64,000 nucleotides of DNA from NCBI RefSeq assembly GCF_039555335.1, contig NC_092637.1, positions 43,726,990-43,790,989 of the forward strand, read 5' to 3'. This document shows, in pieces, positions 12,556 through 22,501 of this stretch. The first letter of the stretch is position 1. The number at the start of each line of letters is the position of its first letter. A model generated the notes under the pieces. It saw nothing but the letters and a program-made list of their open reading frames with translations, was not told the origin of the DNA and made no database searches. The position numbers were made by a program, and so were the translations under genes. The stretch is from Amphiura filiformis (lineage: Eukaryota > Echinodermata > Ophiuroidea > Amphilepidida > Amphiuridae).

Positions 12556-12978
12556 TTAACCATAGAATAGTTCATACGCTGTATTTTGAGTGAGTGCAAT
12601 ATATAGTGGTATCGACAATTGTTTTGTATTTTTGCAATATGTGTTTTAACTTGTTTACCTATTTATTGGTTTTGAACTATTTAATTAGTGATACACGTTT
12701 TGCATCTGGGACTTGTAAAATAACTTAAATACACAGTTACCTCTATTTTATTAATCCATATTAAATTAATCTTAATATTGCCCAAATTGGCGTATACGAC
12801 TTAGGCCTGAAAAAAACTGTTTGATTGGCGTAACATAAAAAAAAAGATTTAGGGCAGGTAGGTTGGTAGGTAGGTATTTGTATCTTTTTAAATGTCAAAA
12901 TGTTATTGGAAAATCTTTTAGCAACAATTGTCTACACAATATTCTGTTAACATTTAATCAAACTATGCCAAACTATAC

Positions 12979-13235
12979 TTTGATCAGCTCGTAATCGGCG
13001 GGCCTTATAACATCGCGTTTTAATATAAAAAAAACCTTTATTTTGACAATTTTCTTGTGACATCTCGCCAGATACATTGCGAATTATTAATTCAAGACCA
13101 ATAATACTTTGTCTATTTTCTTTAACACACAAAATATATACTAGACATGTCAACTAATAGCACTCTTAACCTGGGTCTATTTTTCGGCGTACTGGTAAAA
13201 GCCTAACATTTCCCGCCTATTACGAGCTGATCAAA
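12979..13235. mobile_element. 257-bp element with about 24-bp inverted termini
   Basis: TTTGATCAGCTCGTAAT at 12979 is answered by ATTACGAGCTGATCAAA ending at 13235. The match continues into GGCGGG. The interior includes an open minus-strand frame with no similarity I recognise. The flanks give no clear duplication. Confidence 0.65.
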
Positions 13236-13253
13236 CTATATGTTTTGCATTAA

Positions 13254-13493
13254 GGGACCGATCGTTATTTACGGCAGAGGGGTGGGCGTTTTGGAAAAAT
13301 GTTGCGTTCCCCCCTCGCGTCCGCTCAAAATTTCCGGATTCCCCCTTGTTTTCCCGAATGTCTCAATTTAAAACTTAACAATCCCCAAACCTGGTTAAAC
13401 AAAAAAATTCGCAATCCCCTTTCAAGATCAAAAAAATGTCGGGTTCCTCCTCAAAATGCCCATTCCCCCCTATCGTAATTAACGATCGCTCCC
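13254..13493. mobile_element. 240-bp MITE, possible TAA target duplication
   Basis: The left end GGGACCGATCGTTA and the right end TAACGATCGCTCCC are inverted copies flanked by TAA on both sides (13251-13253 and 13494-13496). The similarity extends into TTACG and G-rich tracts. The interior is rich in runs of C. A 3-bp TAA duplication would fit a PIF/Harbinger-like MITE, but this is an inference from one copy. Confidence 0.6.
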
Positions 13494-13889
13494 TAAGGTT
13501 TCAAAAACGTACTTTGTGGAACTCCGCCTCCTCCTGAAACGTAACCAAAATACGAACATTATTTTAAATTGCACTGTGCAAGTTATAACAGGAGGACGAG
13601 AGATCGTAAGGGAAATGTGGGGACTATTAGGTCACAATATGTGCTTTGCCTGAAAAATTCTCCAGATGGTTCCCTGCCACTGACTATCCATCCTCAATGA
13701 CCCTAAGAAAGCCCCCCTAAAGTCAAGAGCTACAGATAGTTACTCCTGAATCATGCTTAGTATTCTCCTGTCCATCTAGTGATTTGGTTTTGATTCATTT
13801 TTTGTGCGAATGGACGGATGGGAGGGGCTGGTATGATTTGGTAGCCCAAGCCCTTCAGTGCAATTCCTCTCCTGTCATATTATTATATC

Positions 13890-14275
13890 TTTTTTATTAT
13901 GCCGTCACATTGATATTCTATTAGGTTGAGTTTTTGTGCAATGGTAAGTGTAGGAGTGCATCAGTGGATGTTGGTGGGTGTGTATGGGTATGGGAGGGGG
14001 TGTGGGGGGTGTACAGGGATGTGTTTGAGATATGGTGTTGGGGTGAGTTCGGTTGAGTATGAGCTACAGCTATTTATTAATTCTTTGATTGTACCTTTTA
14101 AAATTTTCATTGAGTATGTATTGTGCAATAATTCAAGTTTTTTGTATGTATTTTATTGTTCCCTGCCTTTCTTTATATAAATTTGATTGTAATTATTGTA
14201 ATTCATCATGCAATTCAGCCATTTTGGTTGCTATTTGAGTGTTTTAATAAATTATACCTGAAATAAACAAACAAT
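13890..14275 (+). mobile_element. probable 3' end of a non-LTR retrotransposon
   Basis: A GT-rich stretch is followed by an AT-rich tail with TGTAATTATTGTAATTCATC, CCATTTTGGTTGCTATTTG and TTTTAATAAATTATACC. This layout is typical of LINE 3' ends in invertebrate genomes. The 84-residue frame at 13926-14180 shows no RT motif, so no coding claim is made. It could equally be an unrelated low-complexity segment. Confidence 0.35.
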
Positions 14276-14463
14276 ATTGCGAATGGGTGGATGAATGGAT
14301 CTACGACGGTATTATAAACATCTCAAAAAAAGTAACTACCCCCCTTAAATAAGCAGAAGTTAGTCAATTGCAACAAATGAGGGGACTTTGACCATTTGTG
14401 ATCGAAATATACACAACACCCATGACAGAAATCATCAACAAAAAATTGAACCAAGGACTTGTT

Positions 14464-14692
14464 TCAGAACTAATAATTGTTTTCACAATATTTCAACATA
14501 GCGAGAAGGATGATTTATTAACACGCATTTCGATACCCCATTCGTCAAATGAGAAAAATACCCGAATTTAAAAGTTGCAGTTTACAGCGATCAATGGTTA
14601 AAATGCCAGCACAAATGGGGTATCAAAATGCGCGTAAATAAACCATCCTTCTTTTTATGTTGAAATATTGTGAAAACAATTATTAGTTCTGA
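14464..14692. mobile_element. 229-bp foldback element with about 85-bp arms
   Basis: TCAGAACTAATAATTG at 14464 and its inverse ending TTCTGA at 14692 start two arms. The arms agree over TTTTCACAATATTTCAACAT, AAGGATG.TTTATT and CATTT.GATACCCCAT. It sits just 3' of the EGF exon array. The central 60 bases are unique. No coding capacity. Confidence 0.8.
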
Positions 14693-14797
14693 ATCTATAG
14701 GCGTATTTATAACAGTTGATTTACTTTTTGTGCAGGCTATATTCACACTTAAAAACCATACAGTTTGACAACTTCACTTGCATATTATTGTACTTAC

Positions 14798-14909
14798 TTG
14801 TCTCACAGTTGGTCCCTTAGTAGCCTGGTGGACAATTGCATGAGTAGCCATTGACTAAATATGTGCAACTACCACCATTTAAACACGGGTTAGGGTCGCA
14901 TTCGTTGAT
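14798..14909 (-). pseudogene. decayed EGF exon with nonsense codon and lost acceptor
   Basis: Read on the minus strand, this is a fourth EGF-like exon ([15 protein letters not shown]..., six cysteines in EGF spacing) ending at an intact donor AGTAAGT in phase 1. Two lesions disable it. The acceptor, CTCCAGATATC in the paralogous exons, has become CTCCATC, so the AG is gone. The serine codon TCA, which follows GGCTAC in the intact 15362-15475 exon, is TAA here. It is the most 3' EGF copy I can find. I therefore call it a dead exon of the tandem array. The gene may end upstream of it, or its terminal exon may be unrecognised. Confidence 0.75.
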
Positions 14910-15361
14910 GGAGCGTATAAATATTGAATCTAAACTTATATACTTCTATCAGGACATACTTTTTCGTTATTATTTCTTTTGTCTTTGTTTAGAAGTTATT
15001 TTTGGACAAAACAAAACAATACCCTCCAATGTTTTACTACTTCTGAAGCAATTAATGTTTTTTCCCAAAGAAAGAATCAAGGGTGATTGGAAGTTGATGT
15101 CTAAAATATTTAAATATAATTGTGTTCATTTCCCCTTTATCCAAACTACAACTTATAGATATAGAAATATAAATTAGCTGTGATTAAATTTCCTTATTAT
15201 TTCTTTTGTTTTTGCTTAGAAGTTATTTTTAGACAAAAGAAAACAATACATTTCCCCTTTATCCAATCTACAACTTATAGAAATATAAATAAGCTGTGAT
15301 GAAAATTTTGATATGTTAAAACCATAGAGTTTGACAACTTCACTTGCATATTTGTACTTAC

Positions 15362-15475
15362 CTATCTCACAGTTGGTCCCTGAGTAGCCTGCTGTACATG
15401 TACATGAGTAGCCATTGATCGCATCTGTACATGTACCACCATTCGAACACGGGTAAGAAGCGCATTCATCGATAT
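15362..15475 (-). CDS. internal exon: calcium-binding-type EGF domain
   Basis: A 114-bp symmetrical exon bounded by CTCCAG (acceptor) and AGGTAAGTA (donor), phase 1 at both ends. It encodes a complete EGF module that begins [14 protein letters not shown] and ends with TNCEI. The DIDEC start and the [10 protein letters not shown] segment are the pattern of calcium-binding EGF domains found in Notch-like, fibrillin-like and other extracellular proteins. Six cysteines are present in normal order. The exon can splice in frame to 16203-16316 upstream. The product would be extracellular, with a structural or adhesion role inferred from the family. The identity of the whole protein is unknown because the 3' end of the gene was not found. 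Confidence 0.85.
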   Translation of the reverse strand: MSMNALLTRVRMVVHVQMRSMATHVHVQQATQGPTVR

Positions 15476-15503
15476 CTGGAGAGTATAAACATTGAATCTA
15501 AAA

Positions 15504-15604
15504 TTATGCTTGGTAGCCTGGTGGACAATCGCATGAGTAGCCATTGACTAAATCTGTGCAAATACCTGCATTCTCACACGGGGTACTGGCGCATTTGTTG
15601 ATAT
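15504..15604 (-). pseudogene. truncated EGF exon ending in an in-frame stop
   Basis: The minus strand shows acceptor CTCCAG, then [14 protein letters not shown]..., reading through five cysteines to PPGYQA and a TAA at 15504-15506. The last part of the domain and the splice donor are missing. The sequence passes directly into intron-type DNA (TTTTAGATTCAATG) that in other modules lies just upstream of an exon. This is what unequal recombination between two modules would leave. If it were included in an mRNA it would terminate the protein, so it is probably skipped. Confidence 0.75.
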
Positions 15605-15634
15605 CTGGAGCGTATAAACATTGGATCTAAAATT

Positions 15635-15886
15635 GAGTGGCCCAGTATAAAAACGGCCCATGGCACATTTTTCGTCATTGGGAGAAATCGGCACTGTAAA
15701 TGTACGAATGTTCAATAAAATACATAAGAAATTTAATGCTTAAAAGATTAAATTGACAACATTCCCGAGTTACATTCATGATGTGTTATGTTTGTATGGA
15801 TGACCTTTGGTGACCTTTAACATTTTTCAACAGCGCCCTCTATTTTTCAAAAATGTGCCATGGGCCATTTTTATACTGGGCCACTC
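15635..15886. mobile_element. 252-bp MITE with AATT target duplication in an EGF intron
   Basis: The ends are inverted copies of GAGTGGCCCAGTATAAAAA followed by GGCCCATGGCACATTTTT, about 37 bp in total. AATT flanks both sides (15631-15634 and 15887-15890). The paralogous intron at about 16338-16350 reads CTAAAATTATGCTTCTAAG without an insert, so it acts as an empty-site control. The element therefore arrived after the exon/intron module had been duplicated. There is no transposase. Confidence 0.85.
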
Positions 15887-16202
15887 AATTATGCTTCTAA
15901 GTACGACATAATTTTTCGTTATTACTTCTTTGTCTTTGTTTAGAAGTTATTTTAGACAAAATACCCTCCAATGATTTACTACTTCTGAAACAATTAATGG
16001 CTTTAGAATGTTTCATATGTTTTTTCCCAAAGAAAGAATCAAGGGTGATTGGAAGTTGATGTCTAAAATATTTAAATATAATTGTGTTCATTTCCCCTTT
16101 ATCCAATCTACAACTTATAGAAATATAAATAAGCTGTGATGAAAATTTTGATATGTTAAAAACCATACAGTTTGACAACTTCATTTGCATATTTGTACTT
16201 AC

Positions 16203-16316
16203 TTGTCGTACAGCCGGACCCTGTTATGCCTGCTGTACATGTGCATGAGTAGCCATTGACCAGATCTGTACATGTACCACCATTCGAACACGGGTAAGAA
16301 GCGCATTCGTCGATAT
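16203..16316 (-). CDS. internal exon: calcium-binding-type EGF domain
   Basis: A 114-bp exon of the same form as 15362-15475: CTCCAG acceptor, donor AGTAAGT, phase 1-1. The peptide starts [14 protein letters not shown], contains TDLVNGYSC and ends TGSGCTT. It is the first EGF exon downstream of exon 1 and joins it in frame (phase 1 to phase 1). All six EGF cysteines are present. Compared with its neighbour the last segment has diverged (AGITGSGC against AGYSGTNC), so the copies have been separate for some time. Expected location is outside the cell. Confidence 0.85.
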
Positions 16317-16690
16317 CTGGAGAGTATAAACATTGAATCTAAAATTATGCTTCTAAGCAGGACATAATATTTCGTTATGATTTCTTTTGTCTTTGTTTAG
16401 AAGTTATTTTTGGACAAAAGAAAACAATACCCTCCAATGTTTTACTACTTCTGAAGCAATTAATAGAATGTTTCATATGTTTTTTCCCAAAGAAAGAATC
16501 AAGGGTGATTGGAAGTTGATGTCTAAAATATTTAAATATAATTGTGTTCATTTCCCCTTTATCCAAACTACAACTTATAGAAATATAAATATAAATTAGC
16601 TGTGATGAAATTTCCTTAGAAGTTATTTTTAGACAAAAGAAAACAATACTTTCCAATGATTTACTACTTCAATCAAGCAAATTTAAAGGG

Positions 16691-16920
16691 AAGTGTAATG
16701 GGCGTGAACCCGGTTTGGATTCCAGAGGGGGTGTGCCTGTAAAGAGACACAGCCATCAGAAAAGGACCAGCTCAGATCGCGCGCCAAAAAAGATTGCATT
16801 TCAGAAATTTAGCATTTTTTTCTCAGCCTTGAAAAAAACCAGGCAGAGCTGGGAATCGAACCCGGGACCTCACGGTTATAAAACTCGGTGCATACCACTG
16901 AGCCAAGATACTATTAGCTG
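16691..16920 (-). mobile_element. tRNA-derived SINE, copy 1
   Basis: Read on the minus strand, the head has an A-box-like TGGCTCAGTGGTATGC and a B box GGTTCGATTCC, spaced as in a tRNA gene. It is followed by TCTGCCTGG, a body with GATCTGAGCTGGTCC and CTGTGTCT.TTACAGGC, and a tail ending CATTACACTT. The copy at 28070-28292 has the same order. Promoter boxes of this type drive RNA polymerase III. Amplification would depend on a LINE enzyme. The open frame on the opposite strand is meaningless. Confidence 0.8.
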
Positions 16921-17719
16921 CGAGAAGTATGATAGTAATCACTGATATTGCTGAATAGAATATATCAATACTTATAGCCCTGTATATCTAATGACGATGC
17001 AATTTAAATTTAATAGACGTTCCATATAGGCCAGTAAAAATCAGCCCCAAAATCTCTAAAGGTCAAAATAATTGCAACATGAATTCTATTTGCAGAAAAT
17101 GCTGCTATTAAGTCTCTATTTTAACATACTCAAAGTCTACCAAAATCAACCTCTGCGAAAGATGTGTAAAATTGACTTTTTCAAAATGGCAGCCAAAATG
17201 GCGTAAAATAATAACAGTTGTGATTTCAATATATATGAGTGTCCACATGGGAATTGGATAACATTTTGAACTACAAATGCTCTTATGCCCTAACCGTTTC
17301 ATAAATATTTATTTGTCTGCGTAGATTTTCAAAAGAGCATCAATCCATCCGTTTTAATTAAAGCTTGTCTTTTTAAGAGAGCCTATACTCTGTCTAATTT
17401 GCAACTCATTTCAATGGCATGCCTATACCCGGGGCATACGTAATACACGTTCATAATGCTATACATTTTAACAGCCTATTCCCTATAAAAAGTCTACTAT
17501 TAAAATCACAGTCATTTAATAATCTGCAAGTAGTCGCTTTTCAACTACATGTATTTATGCGATCGGCAACATAATATGTGCAAGTGAAATCCATTCAACA
17601 ACCACCTCAAGTTTAACACATTTGAATCGCATTAATTAACAAATCGTCGTTCTTTAAGCCCTTGTCTAATTTGTGTTTAGCCCGGTGTTTAGGTAAAAGA
17701 AGCTTATTATTAAACTTAC
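16921..17719 (-). other. intron 1 of the EGF-repeat gene (5' part)
   Basis: The stretch lies between the donor of exon 1 (17719) and the next EGF exon. It contains no additional EGF-like exon and no element I can name. Short open frames here lack any domain. Confidence 0.5.
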
Positions 17720-18071
17720 TTGTTTCACAGTTGACTCCAGTGAAGCCGGTCACACATGTACAGGTGGCGTCTATACAAGTACCTCCATTTTGACACGGGT
17801 TAGCGCATGTATTTTCTTCAGAACTAGATCCAGAACTAGAACTAGAACTAGACCCAGATCCAGATCCATGTCCTTGTCCTTGTCCTTGTCCATGTCCTTG
17901 TCCTTGTCCTTGTCCTTGTCCGTGTCCGTGTCCGTGTCCTTGTCCTTGTCCTTGTCCTTGTCCTTGTCCTTGCCCGTGTCCACGTCCTCGTCCTCGTCCT
18001 CGTCTTTGAGCCATTACGGAAGTAACAGCTGCTAAAAGTAGTAACAAGATTAAAACTCGTGCGTTGTACAT
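17720..18071 (-). CDS. exon 1: secreted Gly-Gln/Gly-His repeat protein with EGF domain
   Basis: The start is placed at the methionine of MYNARVLILLLLLAAVTSV because it begins a clear 21-residue signal peptide (cleavage after VMA). An upstream in-frame Met at 18188 would bury that signal. Residues 22-31 are Arg/Gly-rich. Residues 32-69 are almost strictly alternating Gly with Gln or His. About residues 70-84 are Ser/Gly-rich, and residues 89-116 form a compact EGF domain (CANPCQNGG...GFTGVNCE). The exon ends at A|GTAAGT in phase 1 and fits the phase-1 EGF exons at 16203 and 15362. The product should be secreted. The low-complexity region suggests a flexible, possibly metal-binding or matrix-associated segment, but that is inference. 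Minus-strand TTTACATTTAG at about 18120 could be the acceptor of a 5' UTR intron. I do not recognise the whole protein. Confidence 0.8.
17868..18006. repeat. coding hexanucleotide repeat (Gly-Gln / Gly-His)
   Basis: On the plus strand the units are CTTGTC, CATGTC and CGTGTC, a 6-bp period giving alternating Gly-Gln and Gly-His on the minus strand. The tract produces long open frames in other frames and on both strands (Lys-Asp, Arg-Thr, Ser-Leu), which are shadows. Hexamer tracts change length easily, so alleles probably differ in the number of dipeptides. Confidence 0.85.
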
Positions 18072-18316
18072 TTTCGAAATGCCGTTCTGATTCCTCCAAG
18101 TCAGTTCAATCCTTGACTCTAAATGTAAAACAAAAGAAACATATGTTCTAACAAGCCATCGGAGAACACTATCTCTACCAAAAAACATTGCAAGAATTCT
18201 TCGTGTCTTTATCCTTTTTCAAACTTGGTCCCATTTATGGAAAGCTATATTTTTGAATTATAATCAATATTTTTTCTCCTACTGAAAGTACTCAGCTTCT
18301 TCATTCTTATTTAATA

Positions 18317-18660
18317 TTGGGAATGAAACACGTTATTTTCAAAAATACGTGTGGTAATGCATATAATGATCACTCCATTAACATCAGAATCGGCATAATG
18401 GAGAGAAAACTGAAATACTTTGGCCATATTATCAGGAAACATGGAGGTGTAGAAAAACAGATTTTGCAAGGGGCTATGGAAGGCAGACGAGGAAGAGGAC
18501 GTCCACCAACATCTTGGACTAATGACGTGAAGCTGGTTTCTAACCAAGGAATGCAAGGTGCAACGCACTTGGCATCAGATCGAGTGAGATGGCGTACTCT
18601 TGTAAAGACCACAGCAGCGCTACACAGAAAACTAATCATAACATTTTGATATCGAGAATG
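18317..18660 (+). mobile_element. 3' end of an RTE-like LINE (RT C-terminus)
   Basis: The frame at 18317-18649 carries the C-terminal signature of RTE/BovB-type reverse transcriptases: RKLKYFGHIIRKHGG, then GRRGRGRPPTSWTNDV, then LASDRVRWRTLVK. The RT catalytic motifs and endonuclease lie upstream in a full element and are absent, so this is a 5'-truncated copy. The sequence after the stop (GATATCGAGAATGTTT.GTA) recurs at 27598-27630, a second remnant of the same 3' end. As the enzyme core is missing it can have no activity. Confidence 0.8.
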
Positions 18661-18790
18661 TTTTGTACATTACATGTATGGGATGTTACAAAATGCAGCT
18701 TTTTTAAAGCATCATTTACGAAACATTGCTTACGATTTTAACCAATATCTGTTTAAAGGCACACATTTTCTTTTAAACAATTTGGTTTAA

Positions 18791-21700
18791 GGGCGTACTA
18801 CACCCATATATTGATTTGATTGGTCTAAAAAAATATTTTATCATTTCAAGCTAGGCGATATATGCACTGATCATTTGAAATAAAAAAAATATGTATAAAC
18901 ATCGCGAAAGTGCCTCTTTTCACCTATTTGTCTTAAAGTTGACTGGTTGTTAAGGACGCTACCACGTAGTCTCCGTCACAACCGGTTTCTGCCGTTTCTA
19001 ACATTCATCGATATTCACATACAGTATTAGACTTGCTACCAGTCCAAAATACGACCTGCCTATGTATGTTTAGGGCTGACACGTCAATTTGTATTACCAA
19101 TAGGAAATACACAGGTCAGACATTTGAGAATAATTCTTTAAGATTTGGTAAAAAAAATTGTAGCCGCCTCATTAATATGCTACCTAATTAAAAATTTTGT
19201 TGAAATAAAATTAAGGATCGAATGTGTTTTAGTGTCAAAAAAGGCAAAATTACCGTCAAACTTTCGCCGAATTCTGCACCCTTGCGAAGCCCTCCGGCGG
19301 GTGCACAGTTAAATCGGGAATAAAAATATCCGACCTTTGCGATCAAAAACAACAAATTACAACATTGGACCATGTTTGGACATACTATAGGCAAAAAAAA
19401 CACTATTGCCAAATAATATAGAATAGAACATTTGACATCAACTTGACAAACTAATGAAGAAAATGTGCTCCATAAACATTAGGTAAGTGCGCTAAACAAT
19501 TCCTATTCAAATGCGTGTATAAAACTGAACAGGGCCGGACGGCTACAAGACTACCGCATAAGTTCAAAGTTGCCAGATTCAAACATGAGCATGTATGCCT
19601 AGCACCTTCTCTTGGTAAAATCCCTGATAAAATCAAGATTGTGACCGTCGTGTTATTAAAATTGAATTTTAAGCGTTGGAACTTAACACAAAAGACCACA
19701 CGGGTATGCTCTCCCGGAAAGACCCCCCTCCATTTTTTGGATTCCGCAGCTCCAAAAGACCCGTGACCAAAATAGAGCTATAGGCGCAGGCGCAGGCATA
19801 CGTAAACACGGAAACTTGACAATTTCAGCTCTAAGACCTACATCGCTCGATCATTCTTCACATGTCTGGGTTTTTTCAGGCGTTATTCACCCAGAAAGCC
19901 AAGAAAGACCCAATTTTGACTATTCGCAGCTCCAAAAGACCACCTTTTATATTTATTGGCAGCTCCAAAAATGATCCCTTTCCGGCATGTAGGCCTACCC
20001 CGGTACGCCGTCAGCACCCCGGGAGATCAGTCCCCGGACCCTTCTAAATTCTGGGGGAGCATACCCCAGGAGCATACCCACCAGAAATGTATGTTGCCCC
20101 CCCCCCGTGAAGTGGCGTCATGGAGGATCATGGGCGTAGCTAGGACTTTTTAAGGGGGGGGGGGGCAAAGGAGTGAAAGGGGAAACCCTCATTCAAGGGG
20201 GAAATCTTTAACGAAACAAAATAGGCTCAAAAGTACAAAAAGACCCTAGTAAAACTCTTCAGGGCGACCGCATCCAAAGGGGGGGCGGACTTTCCACAGG
20301 GGGGTGGGGTAGCTTCCCCCATTGCCCCCCTTATGTACGGCACTGGACGTATGAGAAATTTGCTCATTTCCGCAAATTAAGACATTTTAACAATTCCGCA
20401 ATTTTAGACATTTTAAATGGTAGGCCCTAATAAAGTGAGTAGAAAAAGTGAATAATAAATAATAGTAGACCTATTACACCCCATAGATATTGGCCAATGT
20501 CAATGCACATGTGCACGTGGCATCACTCTGCTACCGGTATTTCTTTTGTGCCAGAAGAGGCATTTTAAAGGAGTATATTAATACTTGGCTTTTGCAATAA
20601 TATAGGCCTACGTGCCAAAACTTGCTTGCCCCTTCTCGGCCTGCCTAAAACTGAATACCGGTTGCCATGTAGGCCTAGGGGGACAATGTTTTGGTAGGCC
20701 TATGTCGATAGAGGGGGTTGGCATGTTAAAAGTGGGGAGGACAAAGATTTGTTGGCATGGGGAAAGAAATTCACCACCCCAGATGGCGAGTTGCGATAAT
20801 ATAAACTTAATCAGCGGTGAAAAGCACGAGTATAGGCCTACAATTCCGCAAAATAATAGGCGTAGGCCTACATTTTAAAGGTAACACGGAAAAATGAAAG
20901 TTAAAGGTTGTAGCCCGGGGCAGTCATATAATTAAAATATTAGATGATGAAATAAGCATGATAAGGGGCTCACTGGGGATTTCCAACTGGTGTAGGCCTA
21001 CAAACTGAATTTCTTATAATCTTACCCCTTCCCCGGCCTTTATAATCGCCTTTGTTGTCCCTGTTTGTTGTTATAGTAGGCCTATTAGTGGTTTAGCCAA
21101 ACGCTGAGTATTAAAGACAAAATCTCATCCCGGGAAAAAATCATCAGACATTTTACACGAATCTGATTACTAGCCGGGATAAGCCTATGATAGGCCACCT
21201 ACATTATATCGGGCTTCAACTTTGTCAATTGGCCTACTGCTGTTAGGATCCTATGCCAAATACATTTCAAAAATATTAAATGACAATTTAAATGACTTAT
21301 CCTTCACTTTTAGACATTTAGGCCTATAAACAATTTTAATTTTTCACACTTTGCTGGGATCACTGGATAGGCCTTTAAAATTGTATAGATGGGAATGTCT
21401 AAATTCGAGCGTAGGGCCTACGTTATATTATAGGCCTGAGCGTGCCGGATAAACGTGCAGGAATTTTTTCATGATTTTGACTGCGTTTCTATTCTGTAGG
21501 CATACCCGTGACGTGATTCCAAAGCCAAAAATTCCCCCCTTCGATCTGCCGAATTTTCCCAAATTCCTGTGCCCCCGGCCCGGCCCGTCTTGGCTTGTCT
21601 AAAATTTGTTTTTTCCTTCTCCGTGGCTCCGTATTGGGATTGCCCCATACGCCGGAATTTGATCTTAAAAATACCTAAATATTACCAAAACTCGGCAACT

Positions 21701-22497
21701 CGTATAACGCAATGGATTGTGGGTGAACACTTGTCAAAATTGTCGTGTGTCAAAATTCGGCTACCGTATATCGTGCAGAACTCTATGGAAATATACACAA
21801 TATTTGATTTTTTGCCTTGGATAGCGACAATCATAGGTAAGTTACAAATGATATGACTCCGCTTAAAATATGCTATCACTGTATCAATTTTGGAGTTCCT
21901 AGTTGAAATGGGTTAGAAAACAAAAGGTAAAATAGTTACCAAAATCGCAAATTTAAGCTTAACGCACTTACGAAATATGGTGGGTATAGGTGACGAGAAA
22001 TGCAATTTTTTCAACATTTCTGTAGTATGGTTGTGGTAACCTGTTACCTATGGCTTAATTAAGTTTCAGTGAAATAATGTCGCTAGTTAAAAATACAAAG
22101 TATAGCTCAACATTGAAAATAGAAGCATTTTAACCAGTTCGTTTTTGATAGATGTGGAGCACTGAAAATCACCAAGTTCATGAAGCCATCAGGAACCACT
22201 TATTCCCATTTTACATATCAACATTATTTCTCTAATGCGTTAGCAACACATATCCAAAATTTTAACGAAATCCGTTGATAGCAAGCTTTCCAAAATGAAG
22301 TGAATTTAAAACATCAGTGATGTACCACCTTTTGGCTTCTACCTTCAAAAGCATGTAAGCTACATTGATACCGATGCCACCAATAGAACGAGAAGATTTG
22401 CCCTTCATTTTGCATACCACTATGTCCAATTTTTTTTTTTCATTTCTTCACAAAATGCAAAAAACCCGTAAAAAAATGCGATGGGTGTAGTACCCCC
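18791..22497. mobile_element. 3.7-kb composite bounded by TTAA-type MITE termini
   Basis: TTAA at 18787-18790 is followed by GGGCGTACTACACCCAT. At the other end ATGGGTGTAGTACCCCC is followed by TTAA at 22498-22501. These are the termini of the family at 10536 and 28984, but 3.7 kb apart. The interior has no transposase frame I can recognise. It includes a G run at 20153-20165 and a very dense cluster of TAGGCCTA words at 20600-21440. It may be one large non-autonomous element, two separate MITE halves, or an element enlarged by later insertions. Confidence 0.4.
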
Positions 22498-22501
22498 TTA
22501 A

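Larger units (their letters stand above)
14800..16690 (-). repeat. tandemly duplicated EGF exon-plus-intron modules
   Basis: Introns between the EGF exons are themselves repeated. Blocks containing AGAAGTTATTTTTGGACAAA, CCAAAGAAAGAATCAAGGG, GGAAGTTGATGTCTAAAATA and TTCATTTCCCCTTTATCC recur at about 14937-15175, 15200-15330 (partial), 15890-16190, 16345-16600 and 16612-16680 (partial). A shared ATAAACATTGAATCTAAAAT follows the acceptor side of each exon. The array therefore grew by unequal duplication of whole exon/intron units, which keeps the 1-1 phase of the EGF exons. Confidence 0.85.

Noticed and set aside
15362-15544. 60-residue minus-strand frame over the EGF exon
   Set aside because: It is the wrong frame. 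The EGF frame is fixed by the cysteine pattern and by phase-1 splice sites.
16375-16656. Open frames on both strands in the EGF introns
   Set aside because: They repeat with the duplicated intron modules and end at no splice site; no similarity to a protein is visible.
16715-16945. 76-residue plus-strand frame containing SWESNPGP
   Set aside because: It is antisense translation of the tRNA-derived SINE (the complement of its B box); not a gene.
17771-18099. Long Lys-Asp, Arg-Thr and Ser-Leu open frames on both strands
   Set aside because: They are shadows of the hexanucleotide repeat in exon 1 of the EGF gene. Only the Gly-Gln/Gly-His frame has a signal peptide and leads into an EGF domain.
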